The translations under genes and the position numbers were made by a program. Source: RGIG5675 sp050943435 (GTDB taxonomy: Bacteria > Bacillota > Clostridia > Oscillospirales > Ruminococcaceae). From it: a stretch of DNA of 19,976 nucleotides. Below the pieces are notes generated by a model. It saw only the letters and a program-made list of their open reading frames with translations. It had not been told where the DNA came from and did no database searches. The stretch is from NCBI GenBank assembly GCA_050943435.1, contig JBMNPE010000026.1, forward strand, positions 1-19,976, in the 5' to 3' direction. Positions 7,657 through 14,208 of this stretch are shown here, piece by piece. Position 1 is the first letter of the stretch; the number at the start of each line of letters is the position of its first letter.

Positions 7657-8675
7657 AAGGAAACAAGGCAAAAAAGAAAAAGAAGCTTATATACAGAATC
7701 TGGCCGGCGGTATTTTCCGTGCTGCTCATCGCGGCGACGACATTCACTCTTCTGGATGCGTTCGTTTTCGAGAGAGACGTGGTGGCGCTGTCAGATGTAA
7801 CTACAACCACCACGACCAGCACATCGTCGACATCGACAACTGCGACCTCGTCGTCCTCCACGGATGACACCACCAGCACAACCGCATCGGACACAAGCAC
7901 AACGGACGATTCCAGCACATCGTCTTCCTCGGATGTGGTAGTGACGGACACCTCGTATGAGGGCAACGGGATAAGCATCACGATAACGACTCTCAGGGAG
8001 TACAACACAGACATATATGTCGCTGACATATACCTGGACGACGTTTCGGACCTGATGGCAGGCCTCGCTGAGAACTCGTTCGGAAGGAACCTCAAGGAAA
8101 CCACTTCCGCAATAGCCGAGGAGTGCGGGGCGATACTCGCCATAAACGGCGACTACTACGGCTTCAGGGACAGCGGATACGTCATGAGGAACGGATACCT
8201 CTACAGGAGCACAGCAACGGGGGACTCCGATCAGGAGATACTAGTTCTCTATTCGGACGGCACAATGGACATAATGTATGAGTCCTCCGTCACCGCAGAA
8301 GAGCTTGTGGAAGCCGGAGCAGTCGATATCTGGTCATTCGGCCCGGGGCTCGTTGAAGACGGTGAGATAGCAGTGAGCCAGAACGAAGAGGTTGACCAGG
8401 CCAAGACGAGCAACCCGAGGACGGCTATAGGAATGGTTGAACCCGGACACTACATCATGGTCGTGGCAGACGGAAGGACCTCTGCAAGCGCAGGGCTCAC
8501 GCTCTACGAACTGGCGACGATAATGCAGGATCTCGGGTGCACCGAGGCATACAACTTCGACGGAGGCGGATCCAGCACGATGTACTTCATGGGCGAAGTA
8601 ATCAACAATCCTACTTCCAACGGCAAGACTATTACAGAAAGGGCGGTAAGCGACATTGTATATATCGCAGGCTGA
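7653..8675 (+). CDS. Phosphodiester glycosidase (NAGPA-like) on a Ser/Thr-rich surface stalk
   Basis: A 340-residue surface protein: Lys-rich N terminus, one membrane helix (about 13-36), a low-complexity Ser/Thr/Asp stalk (about 48-98), then a NAGPA-type domain to the end. Domain motifs are AINGDYYGFR (163-172), WSFGPGLVEDGE, SNPRTAIG (253-260), VADGRT (271-276), GLTLYELATIMQDLGC (281-296) and NFDGGGSSTM (301-310). In mammals this fold removes GlcNAc from a phosphodiester (uncovering enzyme); bacterial members are thought to act on sugar-phosphodiester bonds in envelope polymers. The membrane helix without a cleavable site indicates a membrane-tethered exoenzyme. It is translationally coupled to the GT2-GtrA gene, which suggests that one makes and the other trims the same surface glycan. 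The exact substrate is unknown. Confidence 0.9.
   Translation: MKGNKAKKKKKLIYRIWPAVFSVLLIAATTFTLLDAFVFERDVVALSDVTTTTTTSTSSTSTTATSSSSTDDTTSTTASDTSTTDDSSTSSSSDVVVTDTSYEGNGISITITTLREYNTDIYVADIYLDDVSDLMAGLAENSFGRNLKETTSAIAEECGAILAINGDYYGFRDSGYVMRNGYLYRSTATGDSDQEILVLYSDGTMDIMYESSVTAEELVEAGAVDIWSFGPGLVEDGEIAVSQNEEVDQAKTSNPRTAIGMVEPGHYIMVVADGRTSASAGLTLYELATIMQDLGCTEAYNFDGGGSSTMYFMGEVINNPTSNGKTITERAVSDIVYIAG
7800..7931 (+). repeat. Low-complexity Ser/Thr-coding stretch in the glycosidase stalk
   Basis: About 44 codons almost wholly Thr, Ser, Ala or Asp, built from repeated ACA/ACC/ACG/AGC/TCG/TCC units with no strict period. It encodes an extended linker of the kind that spans a thick wall and may carry O-linked sugars. 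It could vary in length between strains. Confidence 0.65.
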
Positions 8676-8679
8676 AGGC

Positions 8680-9144
8680 ATGAACACGGAAAACATTTAT
8701 CGCGGGCCCGAGAGGTCTTCTGAGGTGTCCCGCAGAAAGGAAGCGAGGTCCTTCGGGACCAGGACGGCGGTCAAATACCTGGCCGTGTCGGTCTTCTGCT
8801 TCATCTTCTCGACAGTATACGGCCTGTTCTCCCACGGAGTGAGTTCGGACTGGATGTCCAAGGCATTCCTCATTCCGCTCGGTGCGGCGGCAATGTACTT
8901 CATTGTCAACACGGTGTTCGCGGCCCCGGAACCCGGGGATCTCGCGAGGTGCCTCATAGGCTCCGGGGTTGCGTCCTGCACCATGAGCTGCATCTTAAAG
9001 GGCGTATTTGAAATAGCCGGAAACTCCTCTCCGTACCAGGTGTGGATGAGATACGCCGGGATCGCGATGCTCGCAGGCGGGATTGCGGCAGCAGCGTTTA
9101 CATATATAGGCAGCGGAAAACACAAGGCTGATGGTCAGTCTTAA
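8680..9144 (+). CDS. Four-helix membrane protein of unknown function
   Basis: A 154-residue protein read from the ATG at 8680, four bases after the stop of the phosphodiester glycosidase. A TTG at 8656 would extend the frame into the upstream gene and is less likely. The first 28 residues are charged and cytosolic in appearance; then come four probable membrane helices at about 31-51, 60-81, 91-113 and 124-145, followed by a short hydrophilic tail. No family was recognised. The position suggests that it is the last gene of the surface-glycan operon, and it may be an accessory membrane component, but nothing in its sequence shows a function. The ribosome site (GAAGG) is weak, as expected for a coupled gene. 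Confidence 0.7.
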   Translation: MNTENIYRGPERSSEVSRRKEARSFGTRTAVKYLAVSVFCFIFSTVYGLFSHGVSSDWMSKAFLIPLGAAAMYFIVNTVFAAPEPGDLARCLIGSGVASCTMSCILKGVFEIAGNSSPYQVWMRYAGIAMLAGGIAAAAFTYIGSGKHKADGQS

Positions 9145-9183
9145 AGGAAAGAAAAGAGAAACAAGAGAATAATCCCGCATAAT

Positions 9184-9226
9184 GGGAAGCGGCCGGACTG
9201 TGCAGATGCACGGCCCGGCCGTTCCC
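9184..9226. terminator. Hairpin terminator between convergent operons
   Basis: GGGAA-G-CGGCCGG (9184-9196) pairs with CCGGCCG-TTCCC (9215-9226) with one bulged base; the apex contains a second small palindrome (GTGCA 9200-9204 with TGCAC 9207-9211). The minus-strand exit is T-rich (ATTATTCTC then TTGTTTCTCTTTTC), so it best serves the operon read from the right. No T tract follows on the plus strand. Confidence 0.6.
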
Positions 9227-9243
9227 TGTCTGGAGGAGGTATC

Positions 9244-10302
9244 TCAGCTCAGGGCGTTGATTATCTTTTCCATCGTGTCCGCGTCCGGCATAGGGACTAT
9301 CTGGGTGACGTCGTCGCAGATGCCGTCCACCCCGAAGTGCTGGGTGTCGGTCGGAACCCCGTACACGCCTGTGCGGAATCCGTGCTTTTCCCACGCAATT
9401 CTCTGGATTTCGTCGTCCAGCAGCGCGTCTATGCCCTTTACGCCGTCTTCCGTGAGGGCTATGTACACGTGGGATGACCACACTGTGGGAGTCGGATATA
9501 TCATTACTATGTCGTCCTTTACCTGGCTCCAGGTGTCCGGGTTTTCCACCGCGAACTCGAGGAGCTGGCTCTCGTATCCGGCGATGAGCGGCTTTGCCCC
9601 CATCCCGGTCTTAAGGAACTGGTCGAACAGGTCCGCAGAGGAGCTCTCCATGTACCCGAGCTTAGTGAATATGTCCTGGAGCCTCGGGAGGACCTCGTCT
9701 ATGTTGCTCTCGTCTGCGACTCCGCCGGCGAGCGTGTCGGCTATGAGCCCCGCGAACATGTTTCCGGAATTCGACTTTGTGGGGTCCGTTGTCGCCACGG
9801 AAATGGTCCCGTAGAGCTCAGTGAGCCCTATGTCGGCCCATGTCTTGCCGGATTCTATCTCGCCAACAAGCTTTGCCATGTCCGCATAGTAGACCCCGTC
9901 CACCTGTGTGACTATTCCCTCGTTCATAAGGGCCTCCACAACCCTTGTTCTGGAATAGAGGACTATCGGGGTGTTGAATATTATCTCGCTCTTCTGGGGA
10001 CTTCCGAAATTCTCCTTGTATATCTCGAGCGCGGTCTGGTTGGAAGGGAACAGGTAGTCCCGGTCTCCCGGGTCGGAGCTGACCATCGCTATAGAGCCCG
10101 CCTTCTGGTAGTCGATCTCGAGGTGGTACTGGCTTTTGAGGATATCCTGCACCTCCTCGTCCTCGAGGAGGCCTATCTTTTCCCCTCCGACGTATCCGTT
10201 TATTGTCGTGACGGCGGTCGACTGGGATATAAAGACATATGCGCCTGCAGCCACTATCACTGCAATCAGGATTATGAGACCTGTGAGTGTGGATTTCTTC
10301 AT
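9244..10302 (-). CDS. Membrane-tethered solute-binding-like protein of the XpaC/VWA operon
   Basis: A 352-residue protein with one N-terminal membrane helix (about 6-26) and no lipobox Cys, so it is anchored by the helix with the rest outside. The body resembles a type II extracellular solute-binding protein: NTPIVLYSRTRVVEAL (110-125) is like the conserved first lobe strand, and TTDPTKSNSGNMFAGL (171-186) matches the substrate-contact motif with SNSG. The companion lipoprotein carries the related ATQSNSG motif, so the two are probably diverged relatives. No transporter permease or ATPase gene is adjacent. It lies 2 nt after the XpaC-like gene, with GGAGG located in the end of that gene, and is the last gene of the operon. 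Ligand unknown; binding of an oxyanion or small organic molecule is a guess. Confidence 0.75.
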   Translation of the reverse strand: MKKSTLTGLIILIAVIVAAGAYVFISQSTAVTTINGYVGGEKIGLLEDEEVQDILKSQYHLEIDYQKAGSIAMVSSDPGDRDYLFPSNQTALEIYKENFGSPQKSEIIFNTPIVLYSRTRVVEALMNEGIVTQVDGVYYADMAKLVGEIESGKTWADIGLTELYGTISVATTDPTKSNSGNMFAGLIADTLAGGVADESNIDEVLPRLQDIFTKLGYMESSSADLFDQFLKTGMGAKPLIAGYESQLLEFAVENPDTWSQVKDDIVMIYPTPTVWSSHVYIALTEDGVKGIDALLDDEIQRIAWEKHGFRTGVYGVPTDTQHFGVDGICDDVTQIVPMPDADTMEKIINALS

Positions 10303-10304
10303 GT

Positions 10305-11027
10305 CTATATGCCTCCTGCGGCCGACGCCGTGCGCCGTGCCGCATCTTCTGGTTCCTTCTTCGCCGCCGCATTGACGGGATCGGCCTTTAGCTGGGTTCC
10401 GTCCATGGCCTGGAAGGAATCGAGCAGGGAAATGTCAGCCTCGACGTCCATGAGCTCTCCGCGCATCAGGTTCGTGAACTGGCTCTCAAAGGCCCTGTTG
10501 AGCTTCGGGAGGATGTCTGCGGTCCTTTCGAGGATTTCGGAAACTTCCCCGGTCCTGAGGCCCGTGTTCTGGAACTCAACGTACCTCGCCAGCAGCCTCT
10601 CTGCGGAAGTGAGGTAGAAGGTGATGAACTTCCTGGCCAAGGATATCTTTTCCGGGTTTTCCGTGAGGTATTTTAGTATCCTCCGTCCCGTGGAGCAGAG
10701 CGCCTCTGCGTCCCTTTTTACCTTGGGATCAGCTATTGCGCCTGCGGATTCCTCAAGCCTTGTTAGCGAGGAGTCGGCGTCGTCAAGCATCTTCTGCTTT
10801 TCCTCCGCCCCCGGCATGTCCTCGAGCTCCTCCGCAGAATATTTAGGAGAGGGCTTGAGCAGCATGTAGAGCCCGAAATATATTCCTATGCTCAGAAGCC
10901 CTGAGACGATGATGCCGAATTTGAGGCCAAAGAACATCCCGAGAAAAGCCGCAGCGGCCCCGGCTATGCTGAGCACCGTCCTGGCGGCTTCCTTTTTCCT
11001 CTCAGCCTCGGCCCTTCCGCGCGCCAT
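10305..11027 (-). CDS. xpaC: XpaC-like protein (5-bromo-4-chloroindolyl phosphate hydrolysis family)
   Basis: A 240-residue protein: basic N terminus, two close membrane helices (about 16-34 and 36-57), then an all-helical charged cytosolic region with the family-like elements KQKMLDDADSSLTRLEE, IADPKVKRDAEAL, YLTENPEKI, ARKFITFYLTSAERLLARYVEF, and MDVEADISLLDS near the end. This fits XpaC by length, topology and helical pattern. In Bacillus subtilis xpaC is followed by the telA-like gene yaaN; TelA/XpaC genes are associated with tellurite and envelope stress, but the biochemical role is unclear. Here the partners are two solute-binding-like proteins, one with a VWA domain, and no telA is seen. 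The start overlaps the VWA gene stop by one base (TGATG), implying coupling. The stop is TAG. An Ala-rich tail follows residue 215. Confidence 0.75.
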   Translation of the reverse strand: MARGRAEAERKKEAARTVLSIAGAAAAFLGMFFGLKFGIIVSGLLSIGIYFGLYMLLKPSPKYSAEELEDMPGAEEKQKMLDDADSSLTRLEESAGAIADPKVKRDAEALCSTGRRILKYLTENPEKISLARKFITFYLTSAERLLARYVEFQNTGLRTGEVSEILERTADILPKLNRAFESQFTNLMRGELMDVEADISLLDSFQAMDGTQLKADPVNAAAKKEPEDAARRTASAAGGI

Positions 11028-12631
11028 CAGTTGTATCCCTTCACGCTGAGGAACGCGGCGATGAGGTCGGTCCTGCCGTCAAACACCCTCGCGTTCGTGT
11101 AGTCGGCGAGGTACTGCAGCTGGTCCTCCTGCGCATCCCCGAACATTATCGAGAACACGGGGATGTCCGCGCCTAATTCGTCGTAGACTTCTGTGAATTC
11201 GCTCGTATATCCCTGCGAATCGCCGTCAGTGAGAAGTATCACTGCGGGTGTGTATTTTGAAAGGTCGTATCTCGACATCAGCTCTACTGCCTTGGCCGCC
11301 GCGAGGTAAATGTCTGTGCCGCCTCCCACGGACTGGTCCTTGACGTAGCCGTAGAGCTCCTCTATTGCGGTTCCGTTGCCCTCTGCCATGTAGACCGCAA
11401 TTATCCCGGAATTAAACATGACTATCATGTTCATGTCGCTTTCCGAGGCCTGCAGGAAGTTCTCGCTGGCCTTGTCCTGGATGAGCACCTGCTGCATCGC
11501 GCTTACAAGCTGTGCATTCCCGTCCCCGTACATGCTGCCGGAATAGTCCAGGCAGTACACCGTGAAGGACGGCTTCTTGAACTCGGTCTGGTATAGGTCG
11601 AGGGCCTTGAAGAGCACATCCTGGCTCGGCATAGTGAATGGTGAGAGAACCCTGTCGGGCTGGACTCCCCACTCGCTCTTGAACACGTCGAGGTTGTCTT
11701 CTGATACTCCCGTGTACCCGGTCCTTCTCCCGGTGCGCTGTATTTCGTTCTGCACATCGGCCGAGAGCAGGTATTCCTGCAGCTTGAGGAAGACCTCCTC
11801 CTTTTTGCTGTCTCCATTGTCCACGTATCCGAGAGGTGAATCGGCTATCGAGAGCCCGTCGTACGGGTACACCACGTAGAGTGGTTCGTCGCCCCTGCTC
11901 ACGAGCTCCTCGTCTGCCTGGATCATCAGGCACTCGTAGTTGACCATAGCGTCGTAGTCGCTCTCAAGGAACATCTCCTTGAGCCAGTTCGAGCTTCCGG
12001 AGGAGCGGTCGACCCCGGAGAGCAGGTCCTTTATCTCTGTCTTGAGCTCCTCATTGTCGAGGTCCTCTGAGGTTATGACATCCGGATTCCCGAGAAGGGC
12101 ATAGAGGAATCCTATATACGCGCAGCACCCGGAATTGGACTGGGTTGCGCTGGTCATGCAGAAGCTGAGCTTCCCCGCACGTATCGCCTCGAGGATGTCC
12201 GATACTGATACCTCAGTGCCGACAAAACCGAGCTCCTCTGCGAGGCTCTGCCTTATCCCGAATACGACGGGCGTTATGGATATCGATTCCGCGTGCTTTA
12301 CTACGTGGTTTACGTCGCCCACGGATATCCACATGCTGTTCGCCGGCCACACAGCGTCATACGGGATATCTGTGGACTCGAGGGTCCTCATTATGTCGAG
12401 GGAGCCCTTGTATGTCATCTCGATGCGGACGTGCTCTTTATTGCAGAAATCCTCCAGGATACTTTCCAGTTCCTTGTTTTCCGAGCCGGAGATTATCCTG
12501 AGCACGGTCCCGCCGCTCCCGAGGACTGTGGCCCCGGACGAAGTTGTGCCTGAGCCGGAGCATCCGGCGGTCATGACAATAATGAGCGCCAGCACCAGCC
12601 AGCAGCTCACGAATTTAAAGAACCTTTTCAA
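11027..12631 (-). CDS. Lipoprotein fusing a solute-binding-protein domain to a VWA domain
   Basis: A 534-residue lipoprotein with lipobox MTAGC (Cys 24). Residues about 42-325 form a type II solute-binding-like domain (VLRIISGSENKELE, YDAVWPANSMW, ATQSNSGCCAYIGFLYALLG at 162-181, YECLMIQADEEL, VVYPYDGLSIADSPLGYV). Residues about 356-530 are a von Willebrand factor A domain with an intact metal site: DYSGS (362-366), Thr 439 in GGGTD, and Asp 469 in LLTDGD. VWA domains with this site bind protein partners through a divalent ion. The start is TTG with AGGGGAG 7 nt before it; no ATG fits as well. This is the first gene of a three-gene operon with an XpaC-like protein and a second binding-like protein. 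The fusion suggests an extracytoplasmic sensor or assembly factor rather than a transporter part; that is inference. Confidence 0.85.
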   Translation of the reverse strand: MKRFFKFVSCWLVLALIIVMTAGCSGSGTTSSGATVLGSGGTVLRIISGSENKELESILEDFCNKEHVRIEMTYKGSLDIMRTLESTDIPYDAVWPANSMWISVGDVNHVVKHAESISITPVVFGIRQSLAEELGFVGTEVSVSDILEAIRAGKLSFCMTSATQSNSGCCAYIGFLYALLGNPDVITSEDLDNEELKTEIKDLLSGVDRSSGSSNWLKEMFLESDYDAMVNYECLMIQADEELVSRGDEPLYVVYPYDGLSIADSPLGYVDNGDSKKEEVFLKLQEYLLSADVQNEIQRTGRRTGYTGVSEDNLDVFKSEWGVQPDRVLSPFTMPSQDVLFKALDLYQTEFKKPSFTVYCLDYSGSMYGDGNAQLVSAMQQVLIQDKASENFLQASESDMNMIVMFNSGIIAVYMAEGNGTAIEELYGYVKDQSVGGGTDIYLAAAKAVELMSRYDLSKYTPAVILLTDGDSQGYTSEFTEVYDELGADIPVFSIMFGDAQEDQLQYLADYTNARVFDGRTDLIAAFLSVKGYN

Positions 12632-12638
12632 AATTCCA

Positions 12639-12645
12639 CTCCCCT
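12639..12645 (-). promoter_or_regulatory. Ribosome binding site supporting a TTG start for the VWA lipoprotein
   Basis: AGGGGAG on the minus strand lies 7 nt before TTG at 12631. The residues after it (KRFFKF then a hydrophobic core and lipobox) form a complete lipoprotein signal peptide, which confirms the start. Confidence 0.75.
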
Positions 12646-12803
12646 GAATATCCTCAAATGCTCTTTACAGTCCCGATTATCAGTCCTCTGCTATAAACGG
12701 GCATGCACGTTTCGATTAAAAGAATGTAAAATCCGTTTACCTAAATTTTTCAGAATCTCAACAAAGCGCTCCGCGTCTTACAGTAAAAGCGGAAAACGAC
12801 CTG

Positions 12804-12832
12804 TAGTTGAGGCGGAGCCGTTATGTTAGAAT
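12804..12832 (+). promoter_or_regulatory. Weak candidate promoter for the membrane protein/YitT operon
   Basis: TAGAAT at 12827-12832 is a fair -10, but the base run 17 nt upstream (TAGTTG) is a poor -35; TTGAGG at 12807 is better but only 14 nt away. A transcription start near 12840 would suit the ATG at 12874. Confidence 0.25.
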
Positions 12833-12873
12833 ATGCTCATATACGCCCCACAGGGCAGTGATAGGGAATACAC

Positions 12874-13179
12874 ATGGGTGACAGGATGGAAAACCGAAAG
12901 CCCCGGGACGATGACGCAGAACTCGACAGGGAGATAAAGAGGCTGCGGATTCTGAGGGGAGTGCTTCTGGCGGCTGCCGCGGTCCTCGCGGCGGTCTTTT
13001 CCCATCTGACCGCAAGGAGGATTGAGCTCGCAGAGGGCATGGAGGAGGTCTCTCCCGGGGACCATCTTCTGCTCACCGGCCTAATATTCCTCGGGGCAGC
13101 TGCGGCATGTGCGCTCGTGTATCTCCTCGCCATGTGGATTGCGGGAATTTCTGACAGGAGGAACGGCGGTGGCGAATAA
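12874..13179 (+). CDS. Small two-helix membrane protein of unknown function
   Basis: A 101-residue protein with a charged N terminus (many Arg, Asp, Glu to residue 28), two probable membrane helices at about 26-46 and 66-91, and a short basic tail. TAGGGA lies before the ATG. No family was recognised. Its last bases overlap the start region of the YitT gene (GTG at 13169 against a stop at 13177-13179), so the two are probably translated together. The tight overlap suggests that it is an accessory to the YitT protein, but no sequence feature proves this. The codon use is like its neighbours, which supports a real gene rather than a chance frame. Confidence 0.65.
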   Translation: MGDRMENRKPRDDDAELDREIKRLRILRGVLLAAAAVLAAVFSHLTARRIELAEGMEEVSPGDHLLLTGLIFLGAAAACALVYLLAMWIAGISDRRNGGGE

Positions 13180-14044
13180 GAAGGCTCTCATAAGGGATTC
13201 CGCCCTCATGATCGCGGGGACAGGGCTCATGGCTGCATCCGTGCAGCTGTTCTTCGACCCAGTCGGAATGGTTCCCGGAGGGTTCACCGGACTCGCGATG
13301 ATAATAAACAAGCTCACCCAGGGACTCATGGACGGCGGATTTCCACTCTGGGCCGGCAACATAGTCCTGAACGTACCGCTGATACTCATTTCCATGAAGG
13401 TGAGGGGCTGGAAGTTCGTGAGGAGGACTTTCGCCGCATCCCTCATATATTCTGCATGGCTCTATGTGATACCGCTCTATGCGGCAGCCGGGGACGACCT
13501 CATAATAGCTGCGCTCGTTGGAGGCGCTCTGATGGGCACTGGGTGCGGACTCGTCTTCCGCGCGAGGGCGACCACGGGCGGAACCGACACGATGGCTGCA
13601 CTCATAAAGAAGGCCCTGCCCCACATCCCGGCGGCGAGGATATACCCGGTGATCGACGGGATAATAATCATTCTCGCAATGTGGATATTCGGGGTGAGGA
13701 TATCCCTCTACGCCCTTGTTTCCGTTTTTGTATCCGGAAAGCTCGCTGACAGGGTCACAAGCGGCGGCATGAATTCCAACATGGCGTTCATTATCTCCGA
13801 CAGGGCGGAGGAGATCTCAAACGCTATCATGAAGAGAATGGACAGGGGCGTCACGAAGATCGACGCCACGGGAATGTACACCTCTTCTGACAGAAAGGTG
13901 CTCATGTGCGCCGTGTCCACGAAGGAGACGGTTGTGCTCAAGGAAATAGTGAAGGAGATAGACCCGAGCGCGTTCTTCGTGCTCACAGACACGAGCGAGG
14001 TCCGCGGGGAGGGCTTCCTCGACTACACCTGGGACGAGCTCTAG
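13169..14044 (+). CDS. YitT family membrane protein (DUF161 plus DUF2179)
   Basis: A 291-residue protein from GTG at 13169, set by AGGAGG (13156-13161) 7 nt upstream; a longer frame upstream runs inside the preceding gene. The first 190 or so residues hold about five or six membrane helices with the YitT hallmarks: FDPVGMVPGGFTGLAMI, FPLWAGNIVLNVPL, GALMGTGCGLVFRARATTGGTDTMA, and YPVIDGIIIILAMWIFG. The C-terminal soluble domain (MNSNMAFIISDRAEEISNAI through GEGFLDYTWDEL) is the DUF2179 ligand-binding-like domain. Bacillus paralogues are widespread, but their transport role is not settled. It overlaps the upstream two-helix protein gene by 11 nt. The stop is TAG; the frame would run 34 more codons if it were read through, but those codons look like AT-rich spacer. 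Confidence 0.92.
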   Translation: MANKKALIRDSALMIAGTGLMAASVQLFFDPVGMVPGGFTGLAMIINKLTQGLMDGGFPLWAGNIVLNVPLILISMKVRGWKFVRRTFAASLIYSAWLYVIPLYAAAGDDLIIAALVGGALMGTGCGLVFRARATTGGTDTMAALIKKALPHIPAARIYPVIDGIIIILAMWIFGVRISLYALVSVFVSGKLADRVTSGGMNSNMAFIISDRAEEISNAIMKRMDRGVTKIDATGMYTSSDRKVLMCAVSTKETVVLKEIVKEIDPSAFFVLTDTSEVRGEGFLDYTWDEL

Positions 14045-14099
14045 ATGCCATGGAGCATCTTATATAAGCCTGTTTTGAGCTATTTTGCACCAATAAAGA

Positions 14100-14124
14100 G
14101 CCCCTTATTTGGGCACAATTTTTT
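14100..14124 (+). terminator. Weak candidate terminator after the YitT gene
   Basis: GCCC (14100-14103) can pair with GGGC (14111-14114) across a 7-nt loop, followed closely by TTTTTT (14119-14124). The stem is only four pairs, and the T tract overlaps the -35 region of the trkA promoter. Confidence 0.35.
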
Positions 14125-14150
14125 CACTGGCTGTCCCAGTATGCTATAAT
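14122..14150 (+). promoter_or_regulatory. Extended -10 sigma-A promoter of trkA-trkH
   Basis: TTTCAC (14122-14127) is followed after 17 nt by a consensus TATAAT (14145-14150), with TG at 14142-14143 forming an extended -10. The start would be near 14157, giving a leader of about 50 nt. That is too short for a c-di-AMP riboswitch, which controls some other potassium genes. Confidence 0.8.
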
Positions 14151-14208
14151 TTGTCTTACATGATTCGATAGAAGGTTCCGGCGCTTTAGCTGGAGGGAGA
14201 GAATTCGA

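Noticed and set aside
8656..8679. TTG at 8656 as start of the four-helix protein
   Set aside because: It lies inside the glycosidase gene with no ribosome site; ATG at 8680 directly follows that gene.
14151..14208. c-di-AMP riboswitch in the trkA leader
   Set aside because: The leader from the TATAAT promoter is only about 50 nt and shows no suitable structure.
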